Part shown: positions 1 through 5,346 of the stretch, one piece after another
Position numbering within the stretch: position 1 is the stretch's first letter
Layout of the letters: every line of letters begins with the position of its first letter
Assembly: GCA_017882055.1 (NCBI GenBank)
Contig: JADGQE010000151.1
Coordinates: 1 to 8,891, forward strand
Reading direction: 5' to 3'
From: Thermoflexales bacterium
Lineage (GTDB): Bacteria > Chloroflexota > Anaerolineae > Fen-1058
DNA length: 8,891 nt
Program-made: the position numbers and the translations under genes
Notes under the pieces: generated by a model
Database searches by the model: none
Told to the model about the DNA's origin: nothing
Seen by the model: the letters and a program-made list of their open reading frames with translations, nothing else

Positions 1-714
1 GTCCATGACGTGACGCCGAGTGAAACGCTCGATCTCATCGGAGGCTACATTGCTGAGAAAACGCCGCACCAAATCTGCACCGTCAACCCGGAATTCATCA
101 TGGCCGCGCAAAACGATGCTGAATTCAGGTGCGTGCTGAATCAATCGACGTTGAACACACCCGATGGCGTTGGCGTGTTGTGGGCTGCACGCCGGCTCGG
201 CCGGCGCTTCCGCGAGCGGGTGGGCGGATCAGACCTCGTCGCACAGATCGCCAATCGGGCCGCCGCTGCTGGCTGGAGGCTCTTTTTGTTGGGCGCAGCC
301 GAAGGTGTGGCTGAGCAAGCAGTGGTCAAACTACGTCAGCGTTATCCGGCGATCAACATTGTCGGCACATTCGCGGGATCGCCCGCCCTCGATCAAGAAG
401 ATAGCATCGTGGCGCGGATTCGATCGGCAGCGCCGGACATTTTGCTGGTGGCCTACGGCGCACCCAGGCAAGACAAGTGGCTCGCACGCAATCTGGCGCG
501 GACCGGCGCAGCCGTTGGCATCGGCATCGGCGGCTCGCTTGATCACATCGTGGGCAAACAAAAGCGCGCGCCGAAGTGGGTGCAGCGTTTGGGGTTGGAG
601 TGGCTGTATCGTTTGATCCGAGAACCGCGGCGCTGGCGCAGGCAGTTGGCACTGCCGAAGTTCGTATGGCATGTGCTGACTGAGCAAAAGAAAAATAGAG
701 AGAAGGAGAGATAG
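1..714 (+). CDS. WecB/TagA/CpsF family glycosyltransferase (GT26), 5' end cut
   Basis: Family role: transfers a sugar, typically N-acetylmannosamine or a relative, from a UDP-sugar to a lipid-linked acceptor at the inner membrane face, for teichoic acid, common antigen or exopolysaccharide assembly. The family landmarks are present in order: TVNPEF, NTPDG with the presumed catalytic Asp, RVGGSDL, YGAPRQDKW, GIGGSLDH, and a C-terminal basic stretch GLEWLYRLIREPRRWRRQL that resembles the membrane-binding appendage. Counting from the GTG at 10, the active-site Thr, Asn, Asp, Arg and Gln fall at 24, 26, 52, 70 and 154. That is a constant 13 below the numbering I recall for the Thermoanaerobacter TagA structure. 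The frame is open to base 1, so GTG at 10 is probably internal and about ten N-terminal residues lie outside the window. The last residues, KKNREKER, are encoded by a purine repeat. The family is sure; the exact substrate cannot be told. Confidence 0.93.
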   Translation, partial: VHDVTPSETLDLIGGYIAEKTPHQICTVNPEFIMAAQNDAEFRCVLNQSTLNTPDGVGVLWAARRLGRRFRERVGGSDLVAQIANRAAAAGWRLFLLGAAEGVAEQAVVKLRQRYPAINIVGTFAGSPALDQEDSIVARIRSAAPDILLVAYGAPRQDKWLARNLARTGAAVGIGIGGSLDHIVGKQKRAPKWVQRLGLEWLYRLIREPRRWRRQLALPKFVWHVLTEQKKNREKER

Positions 715-727
715 AGAGTAAGGAGAG
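696..727 (+). repeat. GA-rich direct repeat across the stop codon of the glycosyltransferase
   Basis: Two 16-bp purine-rich copies follow one another (696-711 and 712-727). Both begin TAGAGAG and both contain AAGGAGAG or AGGAGAG. The repeat encodes the basic tail of the upstream protein, its stop codon (712-714) and the start of the intergenic gap. It is not followed closely by a start codon, so it is unlikely to serve as a ribosome binding site. Confidence 0.6.
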
Positions 728-732
728 CAGGA

Positions 733-760
733 TCACACGCAATACGGAATACGCAGTACG
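733..760 (+). repeat. Heptamer array, unit NNNNACG (CGTNNNN on minus strand)
   Basis: Four consecutive 7-bp units end in ACG (733-739, 740-746, 747-753, 754-760). The three best are CAATACG, GAATACG and CAGTACG. It lies in the 122-bp gap between the glycosyltransferase and the hydrolase. It belongs to the same word class as the arrays at 3071-3106 and 7382-7426. Confidence 0.6.
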
Positions 761-795
761 CGCCATGTATCGCGCACTAACCCCTGCCTCATTGA

Positions 796-804
796 TGGTA
801 TTAT
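796..804 (+). promoter_or_regulatory. Candidate extended -10 promoter of the MBL-fold hydrolase
   Basis: TGG followed by TATTAT (799-804) forms an extended -10 element (TGn plus hexamer). Transcription would start near 811, about 26 nt before the ATG at 837. An overlapping TATACT (805-810) is an alternative -10. I see no good -35 at 17 bp, which fits an extended -10 promoter. Confidence 0.4.
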
Positions 805-822
805 TATACTAAATCCAATCCA

Positions 823-830
823 AAAGGAGG
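823..830 (+). promoter_or_regulatory. Shine-Dalgarno AAAGGAGG of the hydrolase
   Basis: AAAGGAGG ends 6 nt before the ATG at 837. It is a near-perfect match to the anti-SD and fixes the start of the hydrolase. Confidence 0.85.
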
Positions 831-836
831 CCAGGC

Positions 837-1520
837 ATGTCGATCAAACTCACGTGGTATGGTCATGCCACGCTAGGCATGAAAGTAGGCGAACACCAGC
901 TGCTCATCGATCCGTTCTTCACCGGCAATCCCGCTGCATCGACGACGGCCGATAAAGTCCAGGCTGATTTTATCCTGGTCTCGCACGGTCACGGCGATCA
1001 CGTCGGCGATGCAGTCGCGATTGCCAGGCGCACGGGGGCGATGGTCATCAGCAACGCCGAGATTGCCGGGTGGTTCGAAAAACAGGGAATCGAGAAAGCG
1101 CATGGGCAGCATCTGGGCGGCGGATTCATGTATCCGTTCGGTTATCTCAAACTCACGCTGGCCTTGCATGGATCGGCGCTGCCGGATGGCAGCAATGGCG
1201 GCAATCCGGCTGGCTTTCTGCTGACGGCCGAAGGCAAGAAAGTCTATTTGGCGGGTGACACAGGTCTGTTTGGTGATATGAAGTTGATCGGCGAAGAGGG
1301 ACTTGACCTGGCCGTGCTGCCAATCGGCGACAACTACACGATGGGGCCGGATGATGCTCTGCGGGCAACGAAGATGCTGCAAGCCAAGAACGTCATACCC
1401 ATACACTACAACACGTTCGATCTGCTGAAGCAGGATGCTGACGCGTGGGCCAAACGCGTCGAGGCCGAAACAAAATCAAAGGTGCATATCCTTAAACCGG
1501 GCGAGAGTTTTAGCTTGTAG
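837..1520 (+). CDS. UPF0173-type metal-dependent hydrolase, metallo-beta-lactamase fold
   Basis: A 227-residue single-domain cytosolic protein, the usual length for the UPF0173 (YtkL-like) family. The family binds two metal ions and is predicted to hydrolyse an ester or phosphoester; its physiological substrate is unknown. Visible metal ligands are the HxHxDH motif SHGHGDH (His50, His52, Asp54, His55), His111 in LHGS, Asp141 in AGDTG and His190 in PIHYN. The N-terminal WYGHAT and IDPFFTGNP segments are typical of this family. The start is fixed by a strong Shine-Dalgarno. There is no signal peptide or membrane segment. It stands alone, with a non-coding heptamer array upstream and a convergent Kelch gene downstream. 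The stop codon TAG (1518-1520) sits exactly on the left boundary of an inserted element, and the insertion left it intact. Family assignment is firm and function is open. Confidence 0.95.
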   Translation: MSIKLTWYGHATLGMKVGEHQLLIDPFFTGNPAASTTADKVQADFILVSHGHGDHVGDAVAIARRTGAMVISNAEIAGWFEKQGIEKAHGQHLGGGFMYPFGYLKLTLALHGSALPDGSNGGNPAGFLLTAEGKKVYLAGDTGLFGDMKLIGEEGLDLAVLPIGDNYTMGPDDALRATKMLQAKNVIPIHYNTFDLLKQDADAWAKRVEAETKSKVHILKPGESFSL

Positions 1521-1670
1521 GTATCTTCTCAACATTCCGGGGCCAGCAGGTCGGGCTCCCACGCCCGGCAACCGGCGGCACACTTGCACCCACTCCCACT
1601 CCGCTACACTACGGGGACTTCGTGCGTGCAGTGCGGTGTGGGAACCGCCTCCGCTTATTGAGAAGATACC
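1520..1670. mobile_element. MITE-like element with 13-bp terminal inverted repeats
   Basis: GGTATCTTCTCAA (1520-1532) and its perfect complement TTGAGAAGATACC (1658-1670) bound a 151-bp segment with no credible coding sequence. The pentamer TTGTA lies directly outside both ends (1515-1519 and 1671-1675), as a target-site duplication would. Because the 9-bp direct repeat CTTGTAGGT (1514-1522, 1670-1678) overlaps the inverted repeats, the duplication could also be read as 7 bp with 12-bp termini. A second, imperfect inverted pair, GGCTCCCAC (1554-1562) and GTGGGAACC (1638-1646), lies inside, so the transcript could fold into a long interrupted hairpin. Short length, no transposase, terminal repeats and duplication together suggest a non-autonomous transposable element. 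The mobilising transposase family is not identifiable from this copy. Confidence 0.75.
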
Positions 1671-1689
1671 TTGTAGGTTTCTATTTGGA

Positions 1690-3045
1690 TCAGCGCGTCG
1701 CGGCCGGAACAAAAATATTGAACGGGAACGGGTTGTATTTTTCGACAACGCTGAGATATTGTCCGCCGCTCCAACCGCCCAGTGCGTAAACATCGTTGCC
1801 GATCGTCGTGACGCCCATGCCGCGCCATTGACCGACGAAAGGTGTTGGCACCACACTCCATATATTCGCTTGCGGATCGTAGCGTTCGCTGAACGTGAGA
1901 TAGCCCGTCCAGCCGCCGCCCAGGGCATACAGTCGGTCCCCCACCGACACCAGCCCCAGGCCGCCGCGGGCCACCGTCATGGGCGCACAGGCTTCCCAGC
2001 GATCTTCATCGGGCCAATAACGTTCGCAAGTGTTGAACTCGCGTCCATCCGCGTATCCGCCAACCACATAGATCAATTTGCCGATCACCGCCGCGCCGCT
2101 GAAACCGCGCGCGATCAACATCGGCGCGCGCTGCGACCAGCGATCCATCGTGGGATCATACATCAGCACTGAATTGACGAAGCGGCTGCCGTCCCAGCCG
2201 CCGAACAAATAGACTTTGCCGTCGAACGCCGCAATTGAATAACCGAAGCGCGGCGACGGCAACGGGGACAGCGTCGACCACGTATCCGAGATCGGATCAT
2301 ACGCTTCGACCATCACCGTGGGTGTGCCCGCCGATGTATTGCCGCCCGGCACGATCGCCTTGCCGTTGATCACCGCCGCCGACACATTCGCCACCGCTAG
2401 CGGTTTGATGCTGCCGATCTGCCATTTGCTGGCAGTCGTATCCAGCACTTCGACCAGGCCGGTCACACCGCCAGCGCCTTCACCGCCGATCGCGATCACG
2501 CGCGATCCAATCGACGCAGTTGCCAATCGGCCACGCACCTGCGACATCTGGCTGACGGCCTGCCAGACCGTATCGTTGGACGCAGGGTTACTCGAAGCAT
2601 TTGCCTGCGGTGAATCAGTGATAAACGTTTGACCTGGGTCGACGCTCTGCGCCGATCCGTGTGGTCCGGCAATCAAGGCTAGGACTATCGAGAAAAGAAT
2701 CAACCCGATGAGGGCGATGCGCCGGACGATCGGCAGTGGCGGCTCGATATCGATCGCAGGCGCAGGCGTCAACGCTTCGGCTGTCGCAGAAGCAGCGGAC
2801 GCGGCCGGCGTGCCGGGCATCATCACCAGGCCGCGTTGAAGCGCGACCATCGTCGCTTCCATGCGACTTTGCACACCGATTTTGGCGAAGATATTGCGCA
2901 GGTGAACTTTGACGGTATTGATGCTGAGATACAGTTGAGTGGCGATCTCTTTGTTGCTCAGACCGCCGGCCACCAGTTGCAAAACCTCGAGCTCGCGCTC
3001 GCTCAGTTCCGTATTGCGCGCTTCTTCGATGATAGGCTCTTCCAT
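1690..3045 (-). CDS. Membrane-tethered regulator: LuxR-type HTH, TM helix, six-blade Kelch propeller
   Basis: A 451-residue protein with three parts. Residues 13-72 are a complete LuxR/GerE DNA-binding domain (ELSERELEVLQL, then GLSNKEIATQL, then INTVKVHLRNIFAKIG). Residues 79-105 form an Ala/Pro linker ending in two Arg. Residues 110-126 are one hydrophobic helix. From about 158 to the end run six Kelch repeats of about 45-50 residues, with signatures such as VYLFGGWDG, YVVGGYADG and YALGGGWTG, and Tyr or Trp pairs such as YDPISDTW and RYDPQANIW. Trp161 (DTVWQAV) lacks its own blade and may close the last one, as in Kelch propellers with N-terminal closure. By the positive-inside rule the DNA-binding domain is cytoplasmic and the propeller is outside. 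I infer a one-component sensor of an extracellular ligand. I chose ATG at 3045: a start 22 residues further up would translate an intergenic repeat. No Shine-Dalgarno precedes this ATG. It is convergent with the hydrolase. Confidence 0.88.
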   Translation of the reverse strand: MEEPIIEEARNTELSERELEVLQLVAGGLSNKEIATQLYLSINTVKVHLRNIFAKIGVQSRMEATMVALQRGLVMMPGTPAASAASATAEALTPAPAIDIEPPLPIVRRIALIGLILFSIVLALIAGPHGSAQSVDPGQTFITDSPQANASSNPASNDTVWQAVSQMSQVRGRLATASIGSRVIAIGGEGAGGVTGLVEVLDTTASKWQIGSIKPLAVANVSAAVINGKAIVPGGNTSAGTPTVMVEAYDPISDTWSTLSPLPSPRFGYSIAAFDGKVYLFGGWDGSRFVNSVLMYDPTMDRWSQRAPMLIARGFSGAAVIGKLIYVVGGYADGREFNTCERYWPDEDRWEACAPMTVARGGLGLVSVGDRLYALGGGWTGYLTFSERYDPQANIWSVVPTPFVGQWRGMGVTTIGNDVYALGGWSGGQYLSVVEKYNPFPFNIFVPAATR

Positions 3046-3053
3046 AGGCCAGT

Positions 3054-3062
3054 ATTCTACCA
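3054..3062 (-). promoter_or_regulatory. Candidate extended -10 of the Kelch regulator, possibly leaderless
   Basis: On the minus strand TGG precedes TAGAAT (3059 down to 3054), with 8 nt to the ATG at 3045. Initiation about 7 nt after the hexamer would fall at or next to the A of ATG. Together with the absent Shine-Dalgarno this suggests a leaderless mRNA. No good -35 hexamer is visible. Confidence 0.4.
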
Positions 3063-3070
3063 CGCCGCAA

Positions 3071-3106
3071 CGTGATACGTAATGCGTGATGCGTAATGCG
3101 TAATGC
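3071..3106 (+). repeat. Heptamer array, five units of GTRATGC type
   Basis: Five exact 7-bp units start at 3072, 3079, 3086, 3093 and 3100. They read GTGATAC, GTAATGC, GTGATGC, GTAATGC and GTAATGC in that order. It is the most regular array in the window. It lies between the Kelch regulator start and the tRNA-Gln promoter. Translated on the minus strand it gives the repetitive peptide that falsely extends the Kelch ORF. Confidence 0.8.
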
Positions 3107-3127
3107 ACCACACTTTGTACACCATGC

Positions 3128-3148
3128 CAAAATCAGCAATCAGTAATC
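3128..3148 (-). repeat. Heptamer array, unit GATTNNN (minus strand)
   Basis: Three 7-bp units end in AATC on the plus strand (3128-3134, 3135-3141, 3142-3148). On the minus strand they read GATTACT, GATTGCT and GATTTTG. The word class is the same as in the minE-rodA gap. Confidence 0.65.
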
Positions 3149-3163
3149 AGAATTTCCTGGCCC

Positions 3164-3192
3164 TTGCAGAAGTCGCACCCGCGTGTTAGAAT
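3164..3192 (+). promoter_or_regulatory. Promoter of tRNA-Gln
   Basis: TTGCAG (3164-3169) and TAGAAT (3187-3192) are 17 bp apart, and TG lies one base before the -10 (extended -10). The start would be near 3199, a few nucleotides before the mature tRNA 5' end at 3205. Confidence 0.6.
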
Positions 3193-3204
3193 GTTCTTGG
3201 TAGT

Positions 3205-3279
3205 TGGGGGTTCGTCTAGCCGGCAGGACAGCGGACTCTGGATCCGTATGGGGGGGTTCGAATCCCTCACCCCCAGCCA
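3205..3279 (+). tRNA. tRNA-Gln (anticodon CTG)
   Basis: A complete cloverleaf is visible. The acceptor stem is TGGGGGT (3205-3211) with ACCCCCA (3269-3275), 7 pairs. The D arm is GTCT/GGAC around AGCCGGCA. The anticodon stem is 3231-3235 with 3243-3247, and the loop CTCTGGA puts CTG at 3238-3240. The variable loop is 4 nt. The T arm is GGGGG/CCCTC with loop TTCGAAT. The discriminator is G (3276) and CCA (3277-3279) is encoded. A weak U-A first pair and G73 agree with glutamine identity. It reads CAG codons. It has its own promoter and terminator, so it is a single-gene transcription unit. Confidence 0.97.
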
Positions 3280-3285
3280 TGGATG

Positions 3286-3337
3286 ACCTTGCGAAGGTGA
3301 ACGGCGACCTAGGGTCGCACGCCTTCGCAAGGTTTTT
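3286..3337 (+). terminator. Intrinsic terminator after tRNA-Gln
   Basis: ACCTTGCGAAGG (3286-3297) pairs perfectly with CCTTCGCAAGGT (3322-3333), and a G-T and a G-C pair extend the stem. A second 5-bp stem CGACC/GGTCG (3305-3309, 3313-3317) caps it. The U-tract is TTTTT (3333-3337). Each outer arm is itself nearly self-complementary, so two small hairpins are an alternative fold. Confidence 0.88.
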
Positions 3338-3383
3338 GTTTGGCCCGATCACCAGCGCCAACTAGCCTCAAACAATTTGATTG

Positions 3384-3392
3384 TGCTATAAT
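3384..3392 (+). promoter_or_regulatory. Promoter of the minC operon, extended -10
   Basis: TGC precedes a perfect TATAAT (3387-3392), giving a strong extended -10. The start would be near 3399, some 14 nt before the minC ATG at 3413. No clear -35 hexamer lies at 16-18 bp. This is the only convincing promoter for the min-rodA cluster. Confidence 0.65.
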
Positions 3393-3412
3393 CCATCGAA
3401 CTAGAGAGAAAT

Positions 3413-4126
3413 ATGAGCACAGACGGCATTATCATCAAGGGCAGCCGTGATGGTCTGGTGGTCACACTCGGTTCGGGCGCCTGGCACAACGCGCTGGCCG
3501 ATTTCGAAGCCCGCCTCACCGCCTCGCCGGAGTTTTTCAAAGGCGCACGCGTCGGACTGAATGTGGGGCCGCGCCGCTTGACCGAAATCGATGCACGTGC
3601 GGCGCGCGATCTGCTGGTCCGTTACGATGTGATCCTGTGGGCCATCATCAGCGCCGACGAAGAGACGCAGCATGTGGCGGCGATGTTGGGCATGGATGCC
3701 GCTGTGCCGCAGCGCGAAACGAAGACGCGGCCGGTCGAAGCACCCGTCCCAACGCCGCCACCGCCGCAGCCTGAACATAGTTCAAGCGACGAGGTCGAAC
3801 TGGGACTGGTGGTGCGGCGAACTTTGCGCTCCGGTCAATCGCTGCGACATACGGGCAGCGTCGCCGTGGTTGGCGATGTCAATCCCGGCGCAGAAATCGT
3901 AGCGGGTGGCGATGTGGTGGTCTGGGGCAAATTGCGCGGCACGGTTCACGCCGGCGCGATGGGCGACGAAGCCGCGATCGTGTGCGCGCTCGATCTAGCG
4001 CCGACGCAGCTGCGCATCGCGCAGCATATCGCACGCTCACCTGAGGATCGTCGCCGCAAGCCCGTGCCCGAAGTGGCCCGCGTACGCAGCGGTAAAATCG
4101 TCGCCGAATCGTGGGAAGCAAAATAA
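3413..4126 (+). CDS. minC: Septum site-determining protein MinC
   Basis: 237 residues, normal family length. MinC inhibits FtsZ polymerisation and is carried to the membrane by MinD, so that the division ring cannot form away from mid-cell. Residues 1 to about 98 match the MinC N-terminal domain (start GIIIKGSRDGLVVTL, later DILW-like VILWAI). Residues 99-127 are a Pro-rich linker. From about 130 the right-handed beta-helix C-terminal domain follows, with RSGQ at 139-142, then GSVAVVGDVNPGAEIVAGGD, VWGKLRGTVHAGA and GDEAAIVCALDLAPTQLRIA. These segments are typical of the MinD-binding and dimerisation domain. The ATG at 3413 has only a weak purine stretch upstream. It is the first gene of the cluster, 98 bp before minD, and the gap holds heptamer repeats. 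Confidence 0.95.
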   Translation: MSTDGIIIKGSRDGLVVTLGSGAWHNALADFEARLTASPEFFKGARVGLNVGPRRLTEIDARAARDLLVRYDVILWAIISADEETQHVAAMLGMDAAVPQRETKTRPVEAPVPTPPPPQPEHSSSDEVELGLVVRRTLRSGQSLRHTGSVAVVGDVNPGAEIVAGGDVVVWGKLRGTVHAGAMGDEAAIVCALDLAPTQLRIAQHIARSPEDRRRKPVPEVARVRSGKIVAESWEAK

Positions 4127-4137
4127 GGTTGAAAGCA

Positions 4138-4158
4138 CACAATGCTTAATGCAGAATG
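4138..4158 (-). repeat. Heptamer array, unit CATTNNN (minus strand), minC-minD gap
   Basis: Three 7-bp units end in AATG on the plus strand (4138-4144, 4145-4151, 4152-4158). On the minus strand they read CATTCTG, CATTAAG and CATTGTG. The first unit can pair with the opposite-strand array at 4178-4205: CACAATGC (4138-4145) with GCATTGTG (4184-4191). Confidence 0.6.
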
Positions 4159-4177
4159 TTCAGCAACACACTTTAGG

Positions 4178-4205
4178 CACTCGGCATTGTGCCTTCTGAA
4201 TTGTG
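4178..4205 (+). repeat. Heptamer array on the plus strand, minC-minD gap
   Basis: Four 7-bp units (4178, 4185, 4192, 4199) have the shared form NNTTNTG or close to it. They include CATTGTG, CCTTCTG and AATTGTG. The words match those of the minus-strand array at 4138-4158, so the gap holds an inverted pair of arrays. It ends 7 bp before the minD Shine-Dalgarno. Confidence 0.55.
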
Positions 4206-4212
4206 CCCTGGT

Positions 4213-4220
4213 AAAGGAGG
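4213..4220 (+). promoter_or_regulatory. Shine-Dalgarno AAAGGAGG of minD
   Basis: AAAGGAGG is followed by a 4-nt spacer and the ATG at 4225. This fixes the minD start and suggests strong translation. Confidence 0.85.
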
Positions 4221-4224
4221 CTGA

Positions 4225-5034
4225 ATGACGGCTCGCGTGATTACGATCACTTCCGGCAAAGGTGGAGTGGGCAAGACAACGACCACGGCCAATGTCGGGG
4301 TGGCACTGGCGTTGCTCGGCAAACGCGTGGTCTGCCTCGACGGCGACATTGGCCTGCGCAACCTCGATGTGGTGCTTGGCCTCGAAAACCGCATCGTCTA
4401 TGATTTAGTCGATGTCATCGAGGGCCGCTGCAAACTGCGCCAGGCCATGATCAAAGACAAGCGCTTATCTGAACTCTATCTGCTGCCGGCCTCGCAGAAG
4501 CGCGACAAGAGCGCCGTGCGGCCGGACGATCTGAAGAAACTCTGCGAGGACCTGCGACCCGATCACGACTATATCCTGATCGATTCAGCGGCCGGCATCG
4601 AAGAAGGCTTTCGCACGGCGATTGCTCCGGCGGACGAAGTCGTGATTGTGACCAATCCTGAAGTCTCGGCCGTGCGGGACGCCGATCGCGTCGTCGGGCT
4701 GGTCGAGGCGGCGGAGAAAGGCCCGGCCCGTTTGATCGTCAATCGGCTCAAGCCGGGCCTCGTGCAGCGCGGCGATATGCTCGATACCAGCGACGTGCTC
4801 GACATCCTGGCGATCGATCTGATCGGCATCGTACCCGAAGACGAGACGGTGTTGATTTCAACCAACCGCGGCAATCCGGCCGCCTTCGACGAGAAATCGC
4901 GGGCAGGCCTGGCCTTTCGCAATATTGCGCGCCGCATCACCGGCGAAGATGTGCCTTTTCAGACCTTCCGCGAGGAAACCGGTCTGTTCGGACGGTTCTC
5001 GCGATTATTGCGGCGAGATGGGAGGACGGCATGA
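4225..5034 (+). CDS. minD: Septum site-determining ATPase MinD
   Basis: 269 residues, standard length. MinD is a membrane-binding ATPase that dimerises with ATP on the inner membrane, recruits MinC, and is released when MinE stimulates hydrolysis. The deviant Walker A motif KGGVGKTT is at 12-19, with signature Lys12 and Lys17. LDGDIGLRNLD (38-48) carries the switch I region. Walker B is LIDSAAGIEEGF around Asp120. TNPEVSAVRDADRV is a typical MinD segment. Residues 253-264 (GLFGRFSRLLRR) form the C-terminal amphipathic membrane-targeting helix. The start is fixed by a strong Shine-Dalgarno. The stop overlaps the minE start by 4 bp (ATGA), which indicates translational coupling. Confidence 0.97.
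   Translation: MTARVITITSGKGGVGKTTTTANVGVALALLGKRVVCLDGDIGLRNLDVVLGLENRIVYDLVDVIEGRCKLRQAMIKDKRLSELYLLPASQKRDKSAVRPDDLKKLCEDLRPDHDYILIDSAAGIEEGFRTAIAPADEVVIVTNPEVSAVRDADRVVGLVEAAEKGPARLIVNRLKPGLVQRGDMLDTSDVLDILAIDLIGIVPEDETVLISTNRGNPAAFDEKSRAGLAFRNIARRITGEDVPFQTFREETGLFGRFSRLLRRDGRTA
5020..5025 (+). promoter_or_regulatory. Shine-Dalgarno GGGAGG of minE
   Basis: GGGAGG lies inside the minD coding end, 5 nt before the minE ATG at 5031. It supports the ATGA-overlapping start. Confidence 0.75.
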
Positions 5035-5297
5035 ACTTGTTCAATCGCTTGCGCGGCGCAACGCAGCCATCCAGCCGGGAAACAGCCAAGCGGCGTTTGC
5101 AGCTCGTGCTGGTGCACGATCGCAGCCAGATTTCGCCAGGGCTGATCGAGATCATCAAAGACGAAATCATTGCCGTCATCTCCAAGCACGTGGACATCGA
5201 TCGCGACGGCGTTCAGGTGCAGTTCACGCAGGCCGACCGTGAAAGCCGCCTCGTCGCCGATATTCCGCTGCTCGATGGACGCAAAAACCGGAGATGA
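5031..5297 (+). CDS. minE: Cell division topological specificity factor MinE
   Basis: 88 residues, typical length. MinE stimulates the MinD ATPase and displaces MinC, which produces Min oscillation or patterning. The N-terminus MNLFNRLRG is a likely amphipathic membrane-contact helix. ETAKRRLQLVLVHDR corresponds to the MinD-binding segment (compare AKERLQIIVAER in E. coli). The rest, including IIKDEIIAVISKHVDID and VQVQFTQ, is the topological specificity and dimer domain. Its start overlaps the minD stop by 4 bp. Its stop codon TGA (5295-5297) overlaps the first unit of a heptamer repeat array. Confidence 0.95.
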   Translation: MNLFNRLRGATQPSSRETAKRRLQLVLVHDRSQISPGLIEIIKDEIIAVISKHVDIDRDGVQVQFTQADRESRLVADIPLLDGRKNRR

Positions 5298-5330
5298 TTT
5301 TCGATTTTAGATTTCTGATTTTGGATTGCA
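5296..5330 (+). repeat. Heptamer array, five GATTNNN units, minE-rodA gap (left half)
   Basis: Five exact 7-bp units start at 5296, 5303, 5310, 5317 and 5324. Each begins GATT, and the variable tails are TTC, TTA, TCT, TTG and GCA. The first unit shares its first bases with the minE stop codon. The array is complementary in two blocks to the right half at 5347-5381. Confidence 0.8.
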
Positions 5331-5346
5331 CCTGATAGTCCGAGAT

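Noticed and set aside
10..12. GTG at 10 as the true start of the glycosyltransferase
   Set aside because: The frame is open to base 1 and active-site spacing indicates about 13 residues before this codon, so the real start is outside the window.
1435..2172. A 245-residue plus-strand frame over the MITE-like element and the Kelch gene end
   Set aside because: It overlaps the hydrolase end, the non-coding element and the antisense of the Kelch repeats. No ribosome site or domain supports it.
3046..3111. Extension of the Kelch regulator to an ATG at 3111 (473 residues)
   Set aside because: The extra 22 residues are a translation of the 7-bp repeat array at 3071-3106, and the HTH domain begins normally after the ATG at 3045.
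3071..3148. CRISPR array
   Set aside because: Units are only 7 bp, degenerate and without spacers. No cas genes are present.
3133..3361. Minus-strand open frames across the tRNA with peptides such as GVRDSNPPIRIQS and GGEGFEPPHTDPE
   Set aside because: They are antisense translations of the tRNA-Gln gene and its terminator, a common false gene call.
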